A stretch of DNA of 64,000 bases. Origin: Symbiodinium natans (lineage: Eukaryota; Sar; Dinophyceae; Suessiales; Symbiodiniaceae). Positions 36,274 through 45,743 of this stretch are shown in pieces. Where the stretch lies: NCBI GenBank assembly GCA_905221605.1, contig CAJNDS010001125.1, forward strand, positions 62,001-126,000, written 5' to 3'. Position 1 is the stretch's first letter, and every line of letters starts with the position of its first letter. Below the pieces are notes generated by a model. It saw only the letters and a program-made list of their open reading frames with translations, searched no databases and had not been told where the DNA came from. Position numbers and translations under genes: made by a program.

Positions 36274-37575
36274 TCACTCTAGCCCCGCATGCGCCCGTCG
36301 ACGCCGATGCTCATCGCCCCCAATCAGGTGAGGTCGTGGGCTCGTGGTTCTTCGTCTCCGCGTTCCACCACTTCGGGAGCGCCGCGTTCTGACCCCAAAC
36401 CCCATGCGTCGCCTTTGCGACCTGCGCCTGTTGGCTGCCCACCCTTGTTGCGACTCCCACCTCCTGCGGTATCCCCCGCTGCCCACCCCCCTCACTGGTG
36501 GTGGCTGCCACGGCACTGTGGCTTGCGTGTGGGTTTCTGGCATGGTGGGTGCTTCCTGCCGGCTCGCTCCTTCCCCCCTCTCGCCGTCTGCTCCCAGCTG
36601 CACATCTCCGCTTGCTTCTCCAGGGTGGACTGCGTCGTTGGTGTCCTTGCCATTTTCACGATCTGGTACTTGATCTTGTCCCGGGTCGCCATCCACTAGT
36701 GCCAGCGGTGCCCCCTGCCCCTGCCCCTCTTGTTCGTGGGTGGGTTGTAGTGGTGCTGGTAGTGGCGGCACGGCCATCTCCTCCCCCCCGTGTGTGCTCT
36801 CCTCACCCTGCCCCCCTCCCTCCGGCGTGTCCTCAATGGCGAGCAATTCTGCCCCCCATAGCTGCTCACTCCATTCCTCGACTGCTCGTAGCGCCGCCTC
36901 CACCTCCCCCCTGACATCCCCTTGTGTGAACGGTCGCAAGCGTCGCAGGATGGCTCGGGCTCGCAGTGCCGGGTGGGTGTTGGTCTGGAGTGCAGTGCTC
37001 GTGCTGGCCGGCGCCTCCTGTCCCCCCGCCGCCAGCCCCAACGTGTCTGCTGGGTGGACTGGCTCTCCCCCCGCTGTGGCATCGCTGACTTCCAGTGCAC
37101 TCGCTTCTGCCCCCAGGCAGGCCTCCATGTGGTATTGGGCTTGTTGTAGGTGGTGTGTGGCTTGCGAGTGTTCGGGGTAGCTGGCCGCGATGAGGAGCTC
37201 TTCTTCTGCTTGCCCACTCCTTGCCTCCGCCATGGACTGGAGCTCCCAGCTACTCGTTCTCTTCACCCCTTGCAACCACCTCCTCCCTTGTCTCAGCAAC
37301 CCCAGGATTGCCCCTATGTCCTGCCTCCTCTCTTCCAGGTTGAGCCGCCCCCACCCTTGTCCCACCTGGTGTGCGAGCCGCACTGCTTCCTCGAAGTTCG
37401 TGGTCCCCTCGTCCCGCATCGTGTCGGGCGTTGGTGGGTTTGCTTGGTGTGCTTCTGGTGCTCCAGCTCTGTTGGTGATGGGCTGTGGTGGTTGCCTCCT
37501 GGCCAGGTTGCTCGCTCTGCTGTTGCTGCCGCTGCTGCCCCCATGTCCTGTTGGCAGGTGCCGTTCCCCCTCCAC
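36274..37575 (-). CDS. Second frame of the Pro/Gln-rich retroelement protein
   Basis: This frame begins around EGERHLPTGHGGSSGSNSRA. It carries a helical, charged stretch (NLEERRQDIGAILGLLRQGR, KRTSSWELQSMAEARSGQAE, HHLQQAQYHMEACLG), further on LRARAILRRLRPFTQGD, and ends in an Arg-rich tail (RRRSQRRRMGF, RTRRSRSGGTRRRR) suited to nucleic-acid binding. It overlaps the end of the longer frame (to 37250) in a different phase. The most protein-like sequence switches frame near 37560, so a single-base indel probably split one protein. Function unknown; an ORF1/Gag-like role is inferred from position and composition. Confidence 0.5.
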   Translation of the reverse strand: MEGERHLPTGHGGSSGSNSRASNLARRQPPQPITNRAGAPEAHQANPPTPDTMRDEGTTNFEEAVRLAHQVGQGWGRLNLEERRQDIGAILGLLRQGRRWLQGVKRTSSWELQSMAEARSGQAEEELLIAASYPEHSQATHHLQQAQYHMEACLGAEASALEVSDATAGGEPVHPADTLGLAAGGQEAPASTSTALQTNTHPALRARAILRRLRPFTQGDVRGEVEAALRAVEEWSEQLWGAELLAIEDTPEGGGQGEESTHGGEEMAVPPLPAPLQPTHEQEGQGQGAPLALVDGDPGQDQVPDRENGKDTNDAVHPGEASGDVQLGADGERGEGASRQEAPTMPETHTQATVPWQPPPVRGVGSGGYRRRWESQQGWAANRRRSQRRRMGFGVRTRRSRSGGTRRRRTTSPRPHLIGGDEHRRRRAHAGLE

Positions 37576-40420
37576 TCCTTCCTCCTCCTCCCGGCCTCTG
37601 TCCTTGTGTGTCGTTTCCTGTCACCTTGTGCAGGCACCGTAACGCTGCTCGGAGGTGCTCCTCCCCTTCCACCGTGGCGTGGTGGGTGGTGCTGCTTGTT
37701 GCCGCTTCGCACGCGGCCGGCTCATGTGCTTGCAAGGCGTCCAGGGCTGCGTGTATGTAGGTACTGGCTGTGGTGGCCCCTCCCTGCATGCTCTGCTCCC
37801 TCTGTGCTTTGTGTCTCTTGTTCTCGGCCTGCCCTGGCGCGTTGTTGGCTTTGCGTTTGCCCCCCTTTTGCTGCTCTCTCCCTTTTCGCCCTCCTCCACC
37901 TCTGCCGCCGCCCCCCACCCCCCTGCCTCGCGCTTTTTGTACCATGTTTGTCTCATCCCCCTCACCAGTGTCTTCCGTCTGCTGCTGCTGTGGTGGATTC
38001 TTTTGTTGCTGCGGCGGCGGTGGTGGTGGCGGCGGCCCTGGGGTCTGCTGTGGCCGGCTTTGGTGGGTGGCTGTTGTCTGCTGGGCGTTCGGGGGTGGGT
38101 CCTGGTGCCCTGAGCCACTCGCCCCGCCAACTTGGTAGTTGCTGGTTTGGGTGGGTCTTTGGAGCGGTGTGACTTCTGCTGCTCGGTATATGTCGGGGTC
38201 CACCCTGGCCAACTGCCCCTGCCTCAGCCTGACCCCCCTCCACCCTTCGGTTCGCTGCTCCCAGCCTTCTTGGGTGACTGCCATCACCCATGTGTCCTGC
38301 TTTTTTAGTTTGCGGAGTTGGCCCCTGGTCCCGATCGGGATGGGGGGGGGTTGGTCTTGCCCCTGGGGGGTGTTACGGCCTAGCTGTCTCACCCTTTGTC
38401 CCCCCGGCACTTGTCGGGTTTGGTCTGCAACCTCAAAGGCCCAGAGATACTCCCCCACTTTTCCTGCCCAAAATATGATCTGGGCCCCTTTTCGGATGGG
38501 CAGCAGAGGGGGCCCATCTTGCGACCATTCCCACACCTCCTCCTGGCTTTCTGCTTGCTCATCTGCCCCCGCTGCTGCTGCTGTCGTCTCTGTGGTGTTT
38601 GTTCCCGTGGTGTCATCGTCGCTGCTGCTCCAGTGAGTTTCGGAGGACTCGCTGGGGGCCCCTCCGGGTGGTGATGGCCCCAGGGTTGGTTGCGTCGGGG
38701 TCGGCTGTCCCCCTTCTTCCCCTGGGTGGTTCTGCCTGGGTTGTTTGTGGCGGTTCAGCATCTCCGCCCAGTCTGGGGTGTCTTGCATGGTTCCTGCTCC
38801 TCCTCCTGTGCCCGTGCCCCCGCTGGCGTGCTTGGCTTGTTTGCGCTCCCATGCTGCACGGGCTTTGCGTTCCCGGTTGCGGGTGCGTTGCTCTCCCCGC
38901 CCTTCGTGTCGATTTTTGCTCCGTCTGGCGAGGGCCTGGGCGAAGGTTTCCCCTTCTCTCATGTACCAGTGCGACGGGCCATCCTGCGTCGGCCCCTGCT
39001 GTGGTTGTGGCTGTGCCCCTTCTGTTGGTTGGGCTTGTTCCTGCTGCTGCTGCATCGCTTGCTGGTGGTTGTCTGCGGCGCTCTGCGGTGGCTGCGGTGA
39101 CTCGGGTTGGGCTGCTGCCCCTGTTGCAGTGCTGGCTGGTGTTGTCCCTTCCTTTGGCTGTGCCCCCCCTGCCGGTTGGGCTTGTTCTTGCTGCTGCTGC
39201 GTCGCTGCTCGGTCATCGTCCGCGGCATCTTGTGGTGGCTGTGGCGGCTTGGGCTTGGCTGTCACCCCTGTTGCGGTGCTGGCAGCGGGTTGTGCCCCCG
39301 CTGTGGGCGTTGCTTGTCCCGCCTGGGAGTGTCCTTGCTTTGGCGGGTGCTCCGGTTTGGCCTGCCCTCGTGGGGCTTGTGGCGGGTGTTGTGGTTGCGG
39401 CGGCTTGCCTTGGGGGGCCGTTGCCGCCGGCTGCTGCTGTGGCCTCGTCGGCTGTGATGTGTCGGGCTGTGGTTGTTGTGGCGGTTGCGACTGTGACTGT
39501 GGTTGCAGTGACGGCTGTGGGGCTTCGGTCTGCTGGTGCTGCGGCTGCTGCTGCTGTGTTTGTTGTGGTTGTGGACGCAGTGGTGGTTGTGCTTGTGGTT
39601 GTTGTGGTGGTTGTCTCTGCTGTGGTGGCCCCCCCGGTTGCTGTAGCTGTGGCGGCGGCGGGCCTTCGCCCCCTTCATCGGTGGTCGTGGGTGGGCCGTG
39701 TGGGTTTTGCTGTTGCGTCGGCCGCGGTGGCGGTTGCTTGGGCACCGGTTGCTGGTTTGGTTGTGGCCCTTGTGGTCGCTGCGGCGGCGACAGGTGTGCT
39801 GCGGGTCGCTGTGGCTGCCCCAGATCTCGTTGTGCGGTGCTCGGTTGCACCTGGAGGGGTGGTGGTGGTTGCTGCGGTGGTGATGCTTGGGGCGGGGGCT
39901 GTCGCCCCTCGTCTGGCTGCGCTTGGTCTTGGCTGCTGGACTGCGGTGAGTGGTGTTGTTGAGGGGGAGGTTGCTTCTGCCCCGGTGGCGCCTTGACGGC
40001 GGGTGGTATCAGGTCCCCTGCAGTGGGTGGGCGCGGCGGTGCCTTAGTGGGCACTGGTTGGCCTGCGGGCCTGCATGTGGCTGGCAGCTGGGGCGGGGTC
40101 TGTTGGCTTGCCCCCCCTTGCATGGCATCGCGGCTGTATTGCCGGAGGATGTCCCCGACGATGCGGAGCCATTGGGGCTGGGTTTGGGTGATGGGGATGG
40201 AGACGGTAAGGCGGCTATCTTGGACCCCAATGGTGGGCACGCTGGTGCACGGGAGGTGCCCCGCGTGTCTGGGTTCGGCTGGCTTGGGTAGCCCCTGTTG
40301 GGGTCCGTGTGGTTCTGTGGGCGCCCAGGTGTGCGGGCTGCGCGTGGTTGTGCCTCTCTGGGGTCTGGCCCCTCCGGTTCGTGGAGGGCTCCCGGGGGTT
40401 GGGACTGTGGGTTGGGCCAC
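37250..40420 (-). CDS. Pro/Gln-rich retroelement protein, main frame (about 1056 codons)
   Basis: The N-terminal part contains VQDSRLTVSIPITQTQPQWL and IVGDILRQYSRDAMQGG. A very long low-complexity region of Pro and Gln follows. Next comes a basic stretch (FAQALARRSKNRHEGRGE, RNRERKARAAWERKQAK), then a conserved-looking block, GAQIIFWAGKVGEYLWAFEV through KKQDTWVMAVTQEGWEQR to RVDPDIYRAAEV, and a Gly/Lys-rich segment. The 1056-codon frame without stops argues that it was under selection until recently, although high GC also helps. There are no RT, endonuclease, protease or integrase motifs. Upstream (40806-40440) another frame reads through PDRENGRDT, whose DNA recurs near 36650. The real start is uncertain. 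Confidence 0.5.
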   Translation of the reverse strand: MAQPTVPTPGSPPRTGGARPQRGTTTRSPHTWAPTEPHGPQQGLPKPAEPRHAGHLPCTSVPTIGVQDSRLTVSIPITQTQPQWLRIVGDILRQYSRDAMQGGASQQTPPQLPATCRPAGQPVPTKAPPRPPTAGDLIPPAVKAPPGQKQPPPQQHHSPQSSSQDQAQPDEGRQPPPQASPPQQPPPPLQVQPSTAQRDLGQPQRPAAHLSPPQRPQGPQPNQQPVPKQPPPRPTQQQNPHGPPTTTDEGGEGPPPPQLQQPGGPPQQRQPPQQPQAQPPLRPQPQQTQQQQPQHQQTEAPQPSLQPQSQSQPPQQPQPDTSQPTRPQQQPAATAPQGKPPQPQHPPQAPRGQAKPEHPPKQGHSQAGQATPTAGAQPAASTATGVTAKPKPPQPPQDAADDDRAATQQQQEQAQPAGGAQPKEGTTPASTATGAAAQPESPQPPQSAADNHQQAMQQQQEQAQPTEGAQPQPQQGPTQDGPSHWYMREGETFAQALARRSKNRHEGRGEQRTRNRERKARAAWERKQAKHASGGTGTGGGAGTMQDTPDWAEMLNRHKQPRQNHPGEEGGQPTPTQPTLGPSPPGGAPSESSETHWSSSDDDTTGTNTTETTAAAAGADEQAESQEEVWEWSQDGPPLLPIRKGAQIIFWAGKVGEYLWAFEVADQTRQVPGGQRVRQLGRNTPQGQDQPPPIPIGTRGQLRKLKKQDTWVMAVTQEGWEQRTEGWRGVRLRQGQLARVDPDIYRAAEVTPLQRPTQTSNYQVGGASGSGHQDPPPNAQQTTATHQSRPQQTPGPPPPPPPPQQQKNPPQQQQTEDTGEGDETNMVQKARGRGVGGGGRGGGGRKGREQQKGGKRKANNAPGQAENKRHKAQREQSMQGGATTASTYIHAALDALQAHEPAACEAATSSTTHHATVEGEEHLRAALRCLHKVTGNDTQGQRPGGGGRSGGGTAPANRTWGQQRQQQQSEQPGQEATTTAHHQQSWSTRSTPSKPTNARHDAGRGDHELRGSSAARTPGGTRVGAAQPGREEAGHRGNPGVAETREEVVARGEENE

Positions 40421-41201
40421 GTTGGGTTGGTGGCGTTCGTCTCCTTCACGGTGTCCCGGCCATTTTCACGATCTGGTAGTTCGCGGTGTCCCCGGTCGCT
40501 CGCTGCTTGGTCACTGTCGGGGTTCTGCAGTGCGGGTGATTGCTGGTCAGCCCCCGCATAGGGGAAGTTTGGGCCCCCCTCCTGAGTGTGTTGGTTCCAG
40601 GTCTCTCCCGCTTCACTGGCCCCCACCGGCCCCTCTTCTCCCTCCCCTGCCTCAGCTCCCTCCGTGGCCATCCCCCCTCTCCTGTTCCATCGAGTGGGGC
40701 GGTCCTGCCCCTGCGGCATGGCGGCTGCCGTTGGTGGCGTGCCTTGCCCCCACCAAAGGCCTATTAGGAGCCCTGCCATGGTGGCTGACAGGACGGCACG
40801 GGTCATGTTGCCCCTGTGCTGCTCTTTGTTTGCTAGCTGGGGCTCGCGCTTGGCTGCGTAGCGAGACAGCTGCGGACATCCCCCATGCTACGTGCCGCAC
40901 ATGCCCTCGCTCTGCATGCATGACATGACTGGCAGCACACACAGTACAGCGAAACCAAGTGCCTGCTCTGCTGTTGCTGCTGCTGTCTGTGTTGTCTCTC
41001 TTGTGTCTTCTTCTGGGGGGGGGGGGGGGAGACGGGGCGAGAAGGGGCATGTGTGCTTAGGTGTGCGCGTACGGAGTGCGTGCAGCCCCTCCACCCCCCC
41101 TCCTTGTGTTGGCTGGCGCGTGCAGGTTTGCATGGCGGGTGGGGGTGGGATGTATCCGTGCAGCCCCCATTGCGTTCGGCCCTGCGCCCCCCCCACGTCT
41201 G

Positions 41202-44200
41202 TCAGCGAGGCCCTAGCCCCGCTTCAATTGCAATGCGGGGTTCGCCTCGGGCGTGGCGCTTGGCGGCCGCTGCTGCAGGTGCTGCGGCTTTGTTTGGTGC
41301 AAGGTTAGCCAGGGAAGGCTGCTTCCCACTGCTCCACCCTGGATCGTGCTTGGCGACGAAGGCGCTTTGTGTCATCTGCCACCACTCCCTGTCTTGGGCT
41401 TTTTCTGGCCAGTCATCCCCCCCTATCGCCGCTATCGCCCTTTCAACTTCGGCGTGAGGGTTGAAGCGAGCAGGGTGCCTGAGCCCCCGCGGTTTGGCTT
41501 GTTCGGCTTTCCACCACTGCTGCCCCCTCCAGAGCAGCATGGTCTTCGTGCGGCTGTTCTGTCGGGCCACATGCCCCCATAGCCCCCAGATGCGCTGGAG
41601 CGCATGTGACGACCATCTTTGGACGTTGAGCTGGTGGAGCTTGGCTCGGGCCCCTCGCAATGTTCGCTGGTTCCAATCCACCCAGGATTCTCCGATTCTC
41701 CTACCCAGGCCCATGATTTTGCGGGCGTAGAAGAGCTGGCACGTATTCGCCCCCTTCAACAGAGTCTCATGCGGCGGCCACGCCGAGCAGCCCCACAGCG
41801 CCGCCGGTCTCACGTAGATAAGGAACAATTGTAGCCGTGGCCCTAGCGGGGCCTCCGCCGTGAGTTCTCTGGCATGTGCGTGGAATGCTTTGCGGGCTCT
41901 GGTCTGCATCTCAGCCACCAGCAGTGTGATTTGCCCCTTGAAGGAGATGGGGCTGCCCAAGATATGGAAGCTTCCATTTGCTGGCTGTGGAGTGACCCAT
42001 TCTCCTCCTATTCGGAATCGCCCCGTGTGTTCTGCATTTGTGAGGATAACCGTCTTGCGTGGGTGGACTTGGAGGCCATCTTCCCCCAGTGCTTGTTCAA
42101 CTCGTTGAAGGCGCTGCTGGAACTTCACTGGGTCATGGTCCCATACGTATGTGTCATCCATGAATGCTCCTTCATGGTGCGGGCAGGGAGGCCCTATGAT
42201 CCCTCCCCCGTCAGGTGGGAGGTGGGCTTTCCGTAGCGCCTTTCCCATTAGTGCCGAAAACAGCACCGGTGAGCCTTGGCGGACTCCGGTCGTTTGCTCC
42301 ACCAGGATGATTTGCCCCCCGGCTGTCACATGAAATGCGCTCGCTTCTAGTAGGGCCATCCAGGCGTGGGCTTCCCACGGCTGCCCACCTCTCTCCCCCA
42401 CCCAGTATGCCACCATGGCCCCCATGTTCTGCTGGAAGACGCTGTCGAAGGCTTTCTTCACGTCCAACTTGGCTATCCATGTGGGGAGGTTCCATTCAAC
42501 CCCCACTCTGGCCACTTTCCGCAGGACCATGATGAGCTCCTCCGCCTGCTTTCCCTTCCACGCCCATTGGGCTTCGGTTAGTGGTTGCAGGTGGTGGCTG
42601 CATCGCCCCAGGAGCAGCTGCGCGAACCACTTGAGGGTTGTGCTGGAGAGGGTGATCGGCGAGTTTGCCCCCATTCCAGCGGTAGGGCCACCTTTGGGAG
42701 CAGGATAGTCACCCCGTCCCCCATGCCCCCATACAGCTTGCCTGTGTACAGGACGTCATTGAACAGGTAGAGGAGCCTTTCTCTCCACACTTCGTCTTGT
42801 TGGAGGGCCCCCAATGCTTCCCAGGAGATCTCGTCGACACCTGTCGCCTTTCTCCGCCCCCAGGTCGCGGTCGCGGCTACGAGGTCGCCTTCCTGGAAGG
42901 GGACCCAAGCGGTCTGCTTGCACAGTCCCCTAAGCTTGTGCCGGATCTGGTCAAAGGCTTGCCTCACTTGTTCCCGTGGAAGGGTCGCGAAGGTCCCCTC
43001 GAAGTGCTTCTTCAGCTGCTGTTGCCATCCATCTTGCCCCGTGAGTTGATGTTCCCAGTGCTTATTCTGGGTTTGCTTCCCCAGGGCTCGAAGTTCCCCC
43101 CAATTCATGCGTGCCGCGGCAAGCACCTTGCGTTGCATCCAGGCTCGTCGCTCTTGCTTCCTGACCTTCCACACCAGCTTCCATTTGCCCCGCCGCTCCT
43201 CCGACGTTGCTATCTTGGCTTGTGCTCTTAGGTGCTTGAGGTCCTCGCTTTCTTGCCAGGGTTCGCCTCCTTGTCCGGCTGGCACCGTGATGGCTTTGGC
43301 AGCTGCCGCGATGGCCGTGTGCGGATCCCCTTTCCAATGTTGGAGAAGACCAGCTCGAACTTCATCGTCGCTCTTGAGGATGCGGGCCCCCCACTTGACT
43401 TCTATTGAGGTCTTCGTCGGGAGCGAGCAGTGCACCGGGACCACGACGATGTCGTGGTCCGACTGGATGATGTCCCTGGTTCCTTCTAGGACTGCCCCGT
43501 CGTCTGTTCTCAGTTTCTTCACGGCCACATAGTCCAGGCGTCTGGACCGCATGGCAGTGTTGTAGGGGTGGTAGGTGGGCTTCTCCAGCTCTTGGTCGGG
43601 GAGGCGCAGTTGTTGCTCATCCATCCACTGCAGAACGATGTCCCCCCTCCCTGTTTCAGCGGCCACCCCCTGTTCAAAGTCAAGGAAGCTCTCGTTCAGG
43701 TCCCCCCCGAAGACGGCCTTGGGCTGCACCATAGCAACACTCTCCCCCCACCTCCCGAGCAATTGTTCAGTTTTGGCGGCCGTCGCGTGATGGGGGAGAT
43801 GGGCTGAGACGACGCCAATGGCCGTCACTTGCTGTCCAGTCTGGATAGGTCGCCTCGTTTCGCCCCCTTCAGTGCCCAAGTCACTCAAGTCGCCCCCTCG
43901 CAGAACTACCGCGATCATGCCTTCCGTGCATTCCACATGGGCGTGGCTGTGCTGTGCATGCCGATATGCAATCCCCTCTCCTCTCCACTCTGTCGCTGTC
44001 TTGCCCGTCACAATGGTCCAGTCTTTTGAACTCTCTGCGTGGGTGCCGGCTTCGCAGATCACCTCTTGGAGGGTCACCACGTCAATGTTGGCAAGGATAG
44101 AATGTGGTCCACCCCCCCGAACAAAAGTTTGGAGGACGGCGAGGATCTTTGTCGCCCCGGCCCCTCCAACGTTCCAGGTGAGTGCGTGCAGTGCTGAGGA

Positions 44201-44254
44201 GACGGTTTTCCCCCCGCCTCGGGGGTGAAACTTGCCACGTCGCTGTGTTTGGCG
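41202..44254 (-). CDS. LINE ORF2: endonuclease-reverse transcriptase (frameshifted copy)
   Basis: The endonuclease domain shows LTWNVGG, DVVTLQEV, VVSAHLPHH, VFGGDLNESF, SRRLDYV and QSDHDIVVV, the full set of the exonuclease-endonuclease-phosphatase fold. The RT follows with ATGVDEISWEAL, LDVKKAFDSV (motif A), GVRQGSPVLFSALMG (motif B), AFMDDTYVW (motif C) and FHILGSPISF. A C-terminal region holds RWSSHALQRIWGLWGHVARQ. The product would nick genomic DNA and copy its RNA there by target-primed reverse transcription. No Met precedes LTWNVGG. The frame is continuous with ORF1 except for one TGA at 44255-44257. A one-base deletion near 42660 (between WGQTR and the expected PITLSSTTLKW) splits it into frames 44254-42578 and 42674-41202, so it is a broken copy. 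Confidence 0.88.
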
Positions 44255-45270
44255 TCACTGTAGGGCCCCACGGAGCCCCGCCCATTGCTGGTTCACATTG
44301 TCGGCGGCGATGCGGAGTTCCTTGGCCAGCTCCCTGAAGTCGAACCACCCTGGTCCCACTTTGTCCGCTCCTTCTGCTGCCGGGCTGACCGCCGATGAGA
44401 CGCGGGTGCCTCTGTACCACACCGTCCCCGTGGCGAACTCCACCTCCAAGTGTTCATGTCGTCCCCCCAGCTCCAGAATGCAGCGCTTGACCTTGGCGGC
44501 CAACTTGGCTCGCATCCGACGCTCTGGCGGCTGGGAGATGGTGAGGTACATAAAGCGAGGTTGCCCCGTGTCTTGGCGGACATGCCCCGTTTGTAGCTTG
44601 GCGTTCCGGACTTGTGCGATTGCCGCCTGGACTCTCTGACGGTGCCCCTCCCCACTTTCTCCCTGGCGCGGTCCATGAAGCCCCTACGGATGCCGGGGAC
44701 GAACATGTCCTGGTAGTCAATGTCAATCTGCAGCTGCCTCAGCACCTGCGTCGCCTTCTCAATGACTTCATTGGCTGGGGTATTGTCGTTCCAGCCCCCC
44801 ACCACCAGCGCCGGGGCTCTTCGCCCTCCTATCCCGTCCCCCTCCGTTGTGGCGGTGCTGTGGGCCGATGGTCCTCTGCCCCCACCGCCGGCCTCTAGCT
44901 TCTCGATTCTCTCCTCCAGGCTTCCCTCGAGCTTCTCTTCCAGCGCCTTCTGCCCCGCCGTCAGCTTGGACACCGCCTCCTGCTGGATGTCGTGTTTATC
45001 CGTGAGTTGCTTGAGCAAAAGGAGGGTGGTTTGGAGTTGCTTGGTAACCTCCGATTCCGCCACTTCAATGCGCTCCGCCATCTCCTTCTTGACCCCGCCC
45101 ATGGCGTCATGGATGTCCCCCTTCATGGCTTCCTGATGTCCATTCAGTTCGGCTCGGAGGAAGCTTTCCAAGGAGAGTCTATCCCCCGTCTCGACGTCCA
45201 CCACCTCCTCCACGGCCTTACGCTTGGAGGGGGAAGAGTGTTCCCCTGGCAGGCCCCCAGCCGAAGTCAT
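44255..45270 (-). CDS. LINE ORF1: coiled coil plus RRM-like domain (frameshifted copy)
   Basis: From MTSAGGLPGEHSSPSKRKAV the protein runs into a long amphipathic helix (MAERIEVAESEVTKQLQTTL, QLTDKHDIQQEAVSKL, ALEEKLEGSLEERIEKLEAG), typical of trimeric ORF1 proteins. A globular part follows with APALVVGGWNDNTPANEVIE and QLQIDIDYQDMFVPGI. Near 44637 one base is missing; the adjacent frame carries on with VQAAIAQVRNAKLQTGHVRQ, PRFMYLTISQPPERRM and HEHLEVEFATGTVWYRGTRV, ending GLRGALQ and TGA at 44257-44255. Beta strands like ALVVGGW and FMYLTIS suggest an RNA-binding RRM-like fold. The role would be packaging the element RNA. The stop is followed in the same frame by ORF2. Confidence 0.75.
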
Positions 45271-45665
45271 GGATCACACTCACGGTGGCGATGCCCAAGT
45301 CACGCCCCCTGGGTTCACAATGTCCCTGGCGAGGTGCAAGGAGTCCCCGATCCCGTGGTAGACACCCACAGTGCGTAGGGCCGCCGATCTCCCTCCCAAA
45401 GCGGTCCTTAATGTCCCCCGCTCGCCTCGGCGGTGGTAGAACAGCTCGACGGCCAGCAGCGGTTCACCTCGTGCTGCGACCTTTCCCCCCTCGAAGTCCA
45501 CAACCCCCGCGACGAAGGCGCGTAGTGCAGCAAGGCCACCCTCGTGCTCGTATGGCGGCGCCGGGGAGGGGGCTGTTCACTCTCAGGCCGCCCCTCTTCC
45601 TTCTCTCTTACAGCCTCTCTTCAGTTGTCCCCCGGACAAAGGGCTGGGGCTCGAGCCGCTCGTGG

Positions 45666-45687
45666 CTTGAGCCAAAATGGCTACGGT
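45666..45687 (-). other. Dinoflagellate spliced leader (DinoSL), genomic copy
   Basis: The minus strand reads A, then CCGTAGCCATTTTGGC, then TCAAG: all 22 bases of the DinoSL with A at the variable first position. In cells this leader is added to mRNA 5' ends by trans-splicing. Finding it in the genome, 395 bases before the ORF1 start and not followed by a GT donor (the next bases are CCACGAG), shows a reverse-transcribed mature mRNA and not an SL RNA gene. A GGCTCGAG box 11-18 bases further down may be a decayed older leader. Confidence 0.93.
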
Positions 45688-45703
45688 CTCTCTCTCTCTC
45701 TCG

Positions 45704-45743
<40 letters not shown>

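Larger units (their letters stand above)
35600..40990 (-). mobile_element. Retroelement-like unit with Pro/Gln-rich ORF and no reverse transcriptase
   Basis: This unit lies directly downstream of the LINE in the same orientation. It contains a long Pro/Gln-rich coding region (frames at 40420-37250 and 37575-36274). It ends with the same kind of tail seen elsewhere: hairpin GGGCGCGAACGCCC, a second hairpin GGGGGCTTGCCCCC, then AAGAAAGAAAG and GA repeats at 35610-35685. No endonuclease or RT motif is present. It could be a non-autonomous partner of the LINE or the 3' part of one very long element; limits are inferred from the tail and from the CCCC-AGAAGAAG tract near 41000. Confidence 0.45.
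41000..45687 (-). mobile_element. DinoSL-capped non-LTR retrotransposon (LINE)
   Basis: The element starts at its 5' end with the complete dinoflagellate spliced leader (45666-45687). It then has about 395 bases of 5' UTR, ORF1 (45270-44255: coiled coil plus RRM-like domain), one TGA, and ORF2 (44254-41202: apurinic-type endonuclease plus RT). About 170 bases of 3' UTR and a CCCC-AGAAGAAGACACAAGAGAG tract near 41000 suggest the 3' end. Immediately upstream lies a (GA)n tract belonging to an earlier tail. Two single-base frameshifts (near 44637 and 42660) show that this copy is no longer intact. The layout is that of a LINE of the endonuclease-bearing type. Confidence 0.85.

Noticed and set aside
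36640-36675. GCCATTTT shared between the direct repeat and the DinoSL
   Set aside because: Only eight bases and in the opposite orientation; the rest does not match.
38599-39996. Plus-strand Val/Ala- and Cys-rich open frames opposite the retroelement
   Set aside because: They are antisense shadows of the Pro/Gln-rich frame; the minus strand holds the protein-like blocks.
45666-45687. An SL RNA gene
   Set aside because: The leader is not followed by a GT donor or an Sm-type intron part; it runs straight into the LINE 5' UTR, so it is a reverse-transcribed leader.
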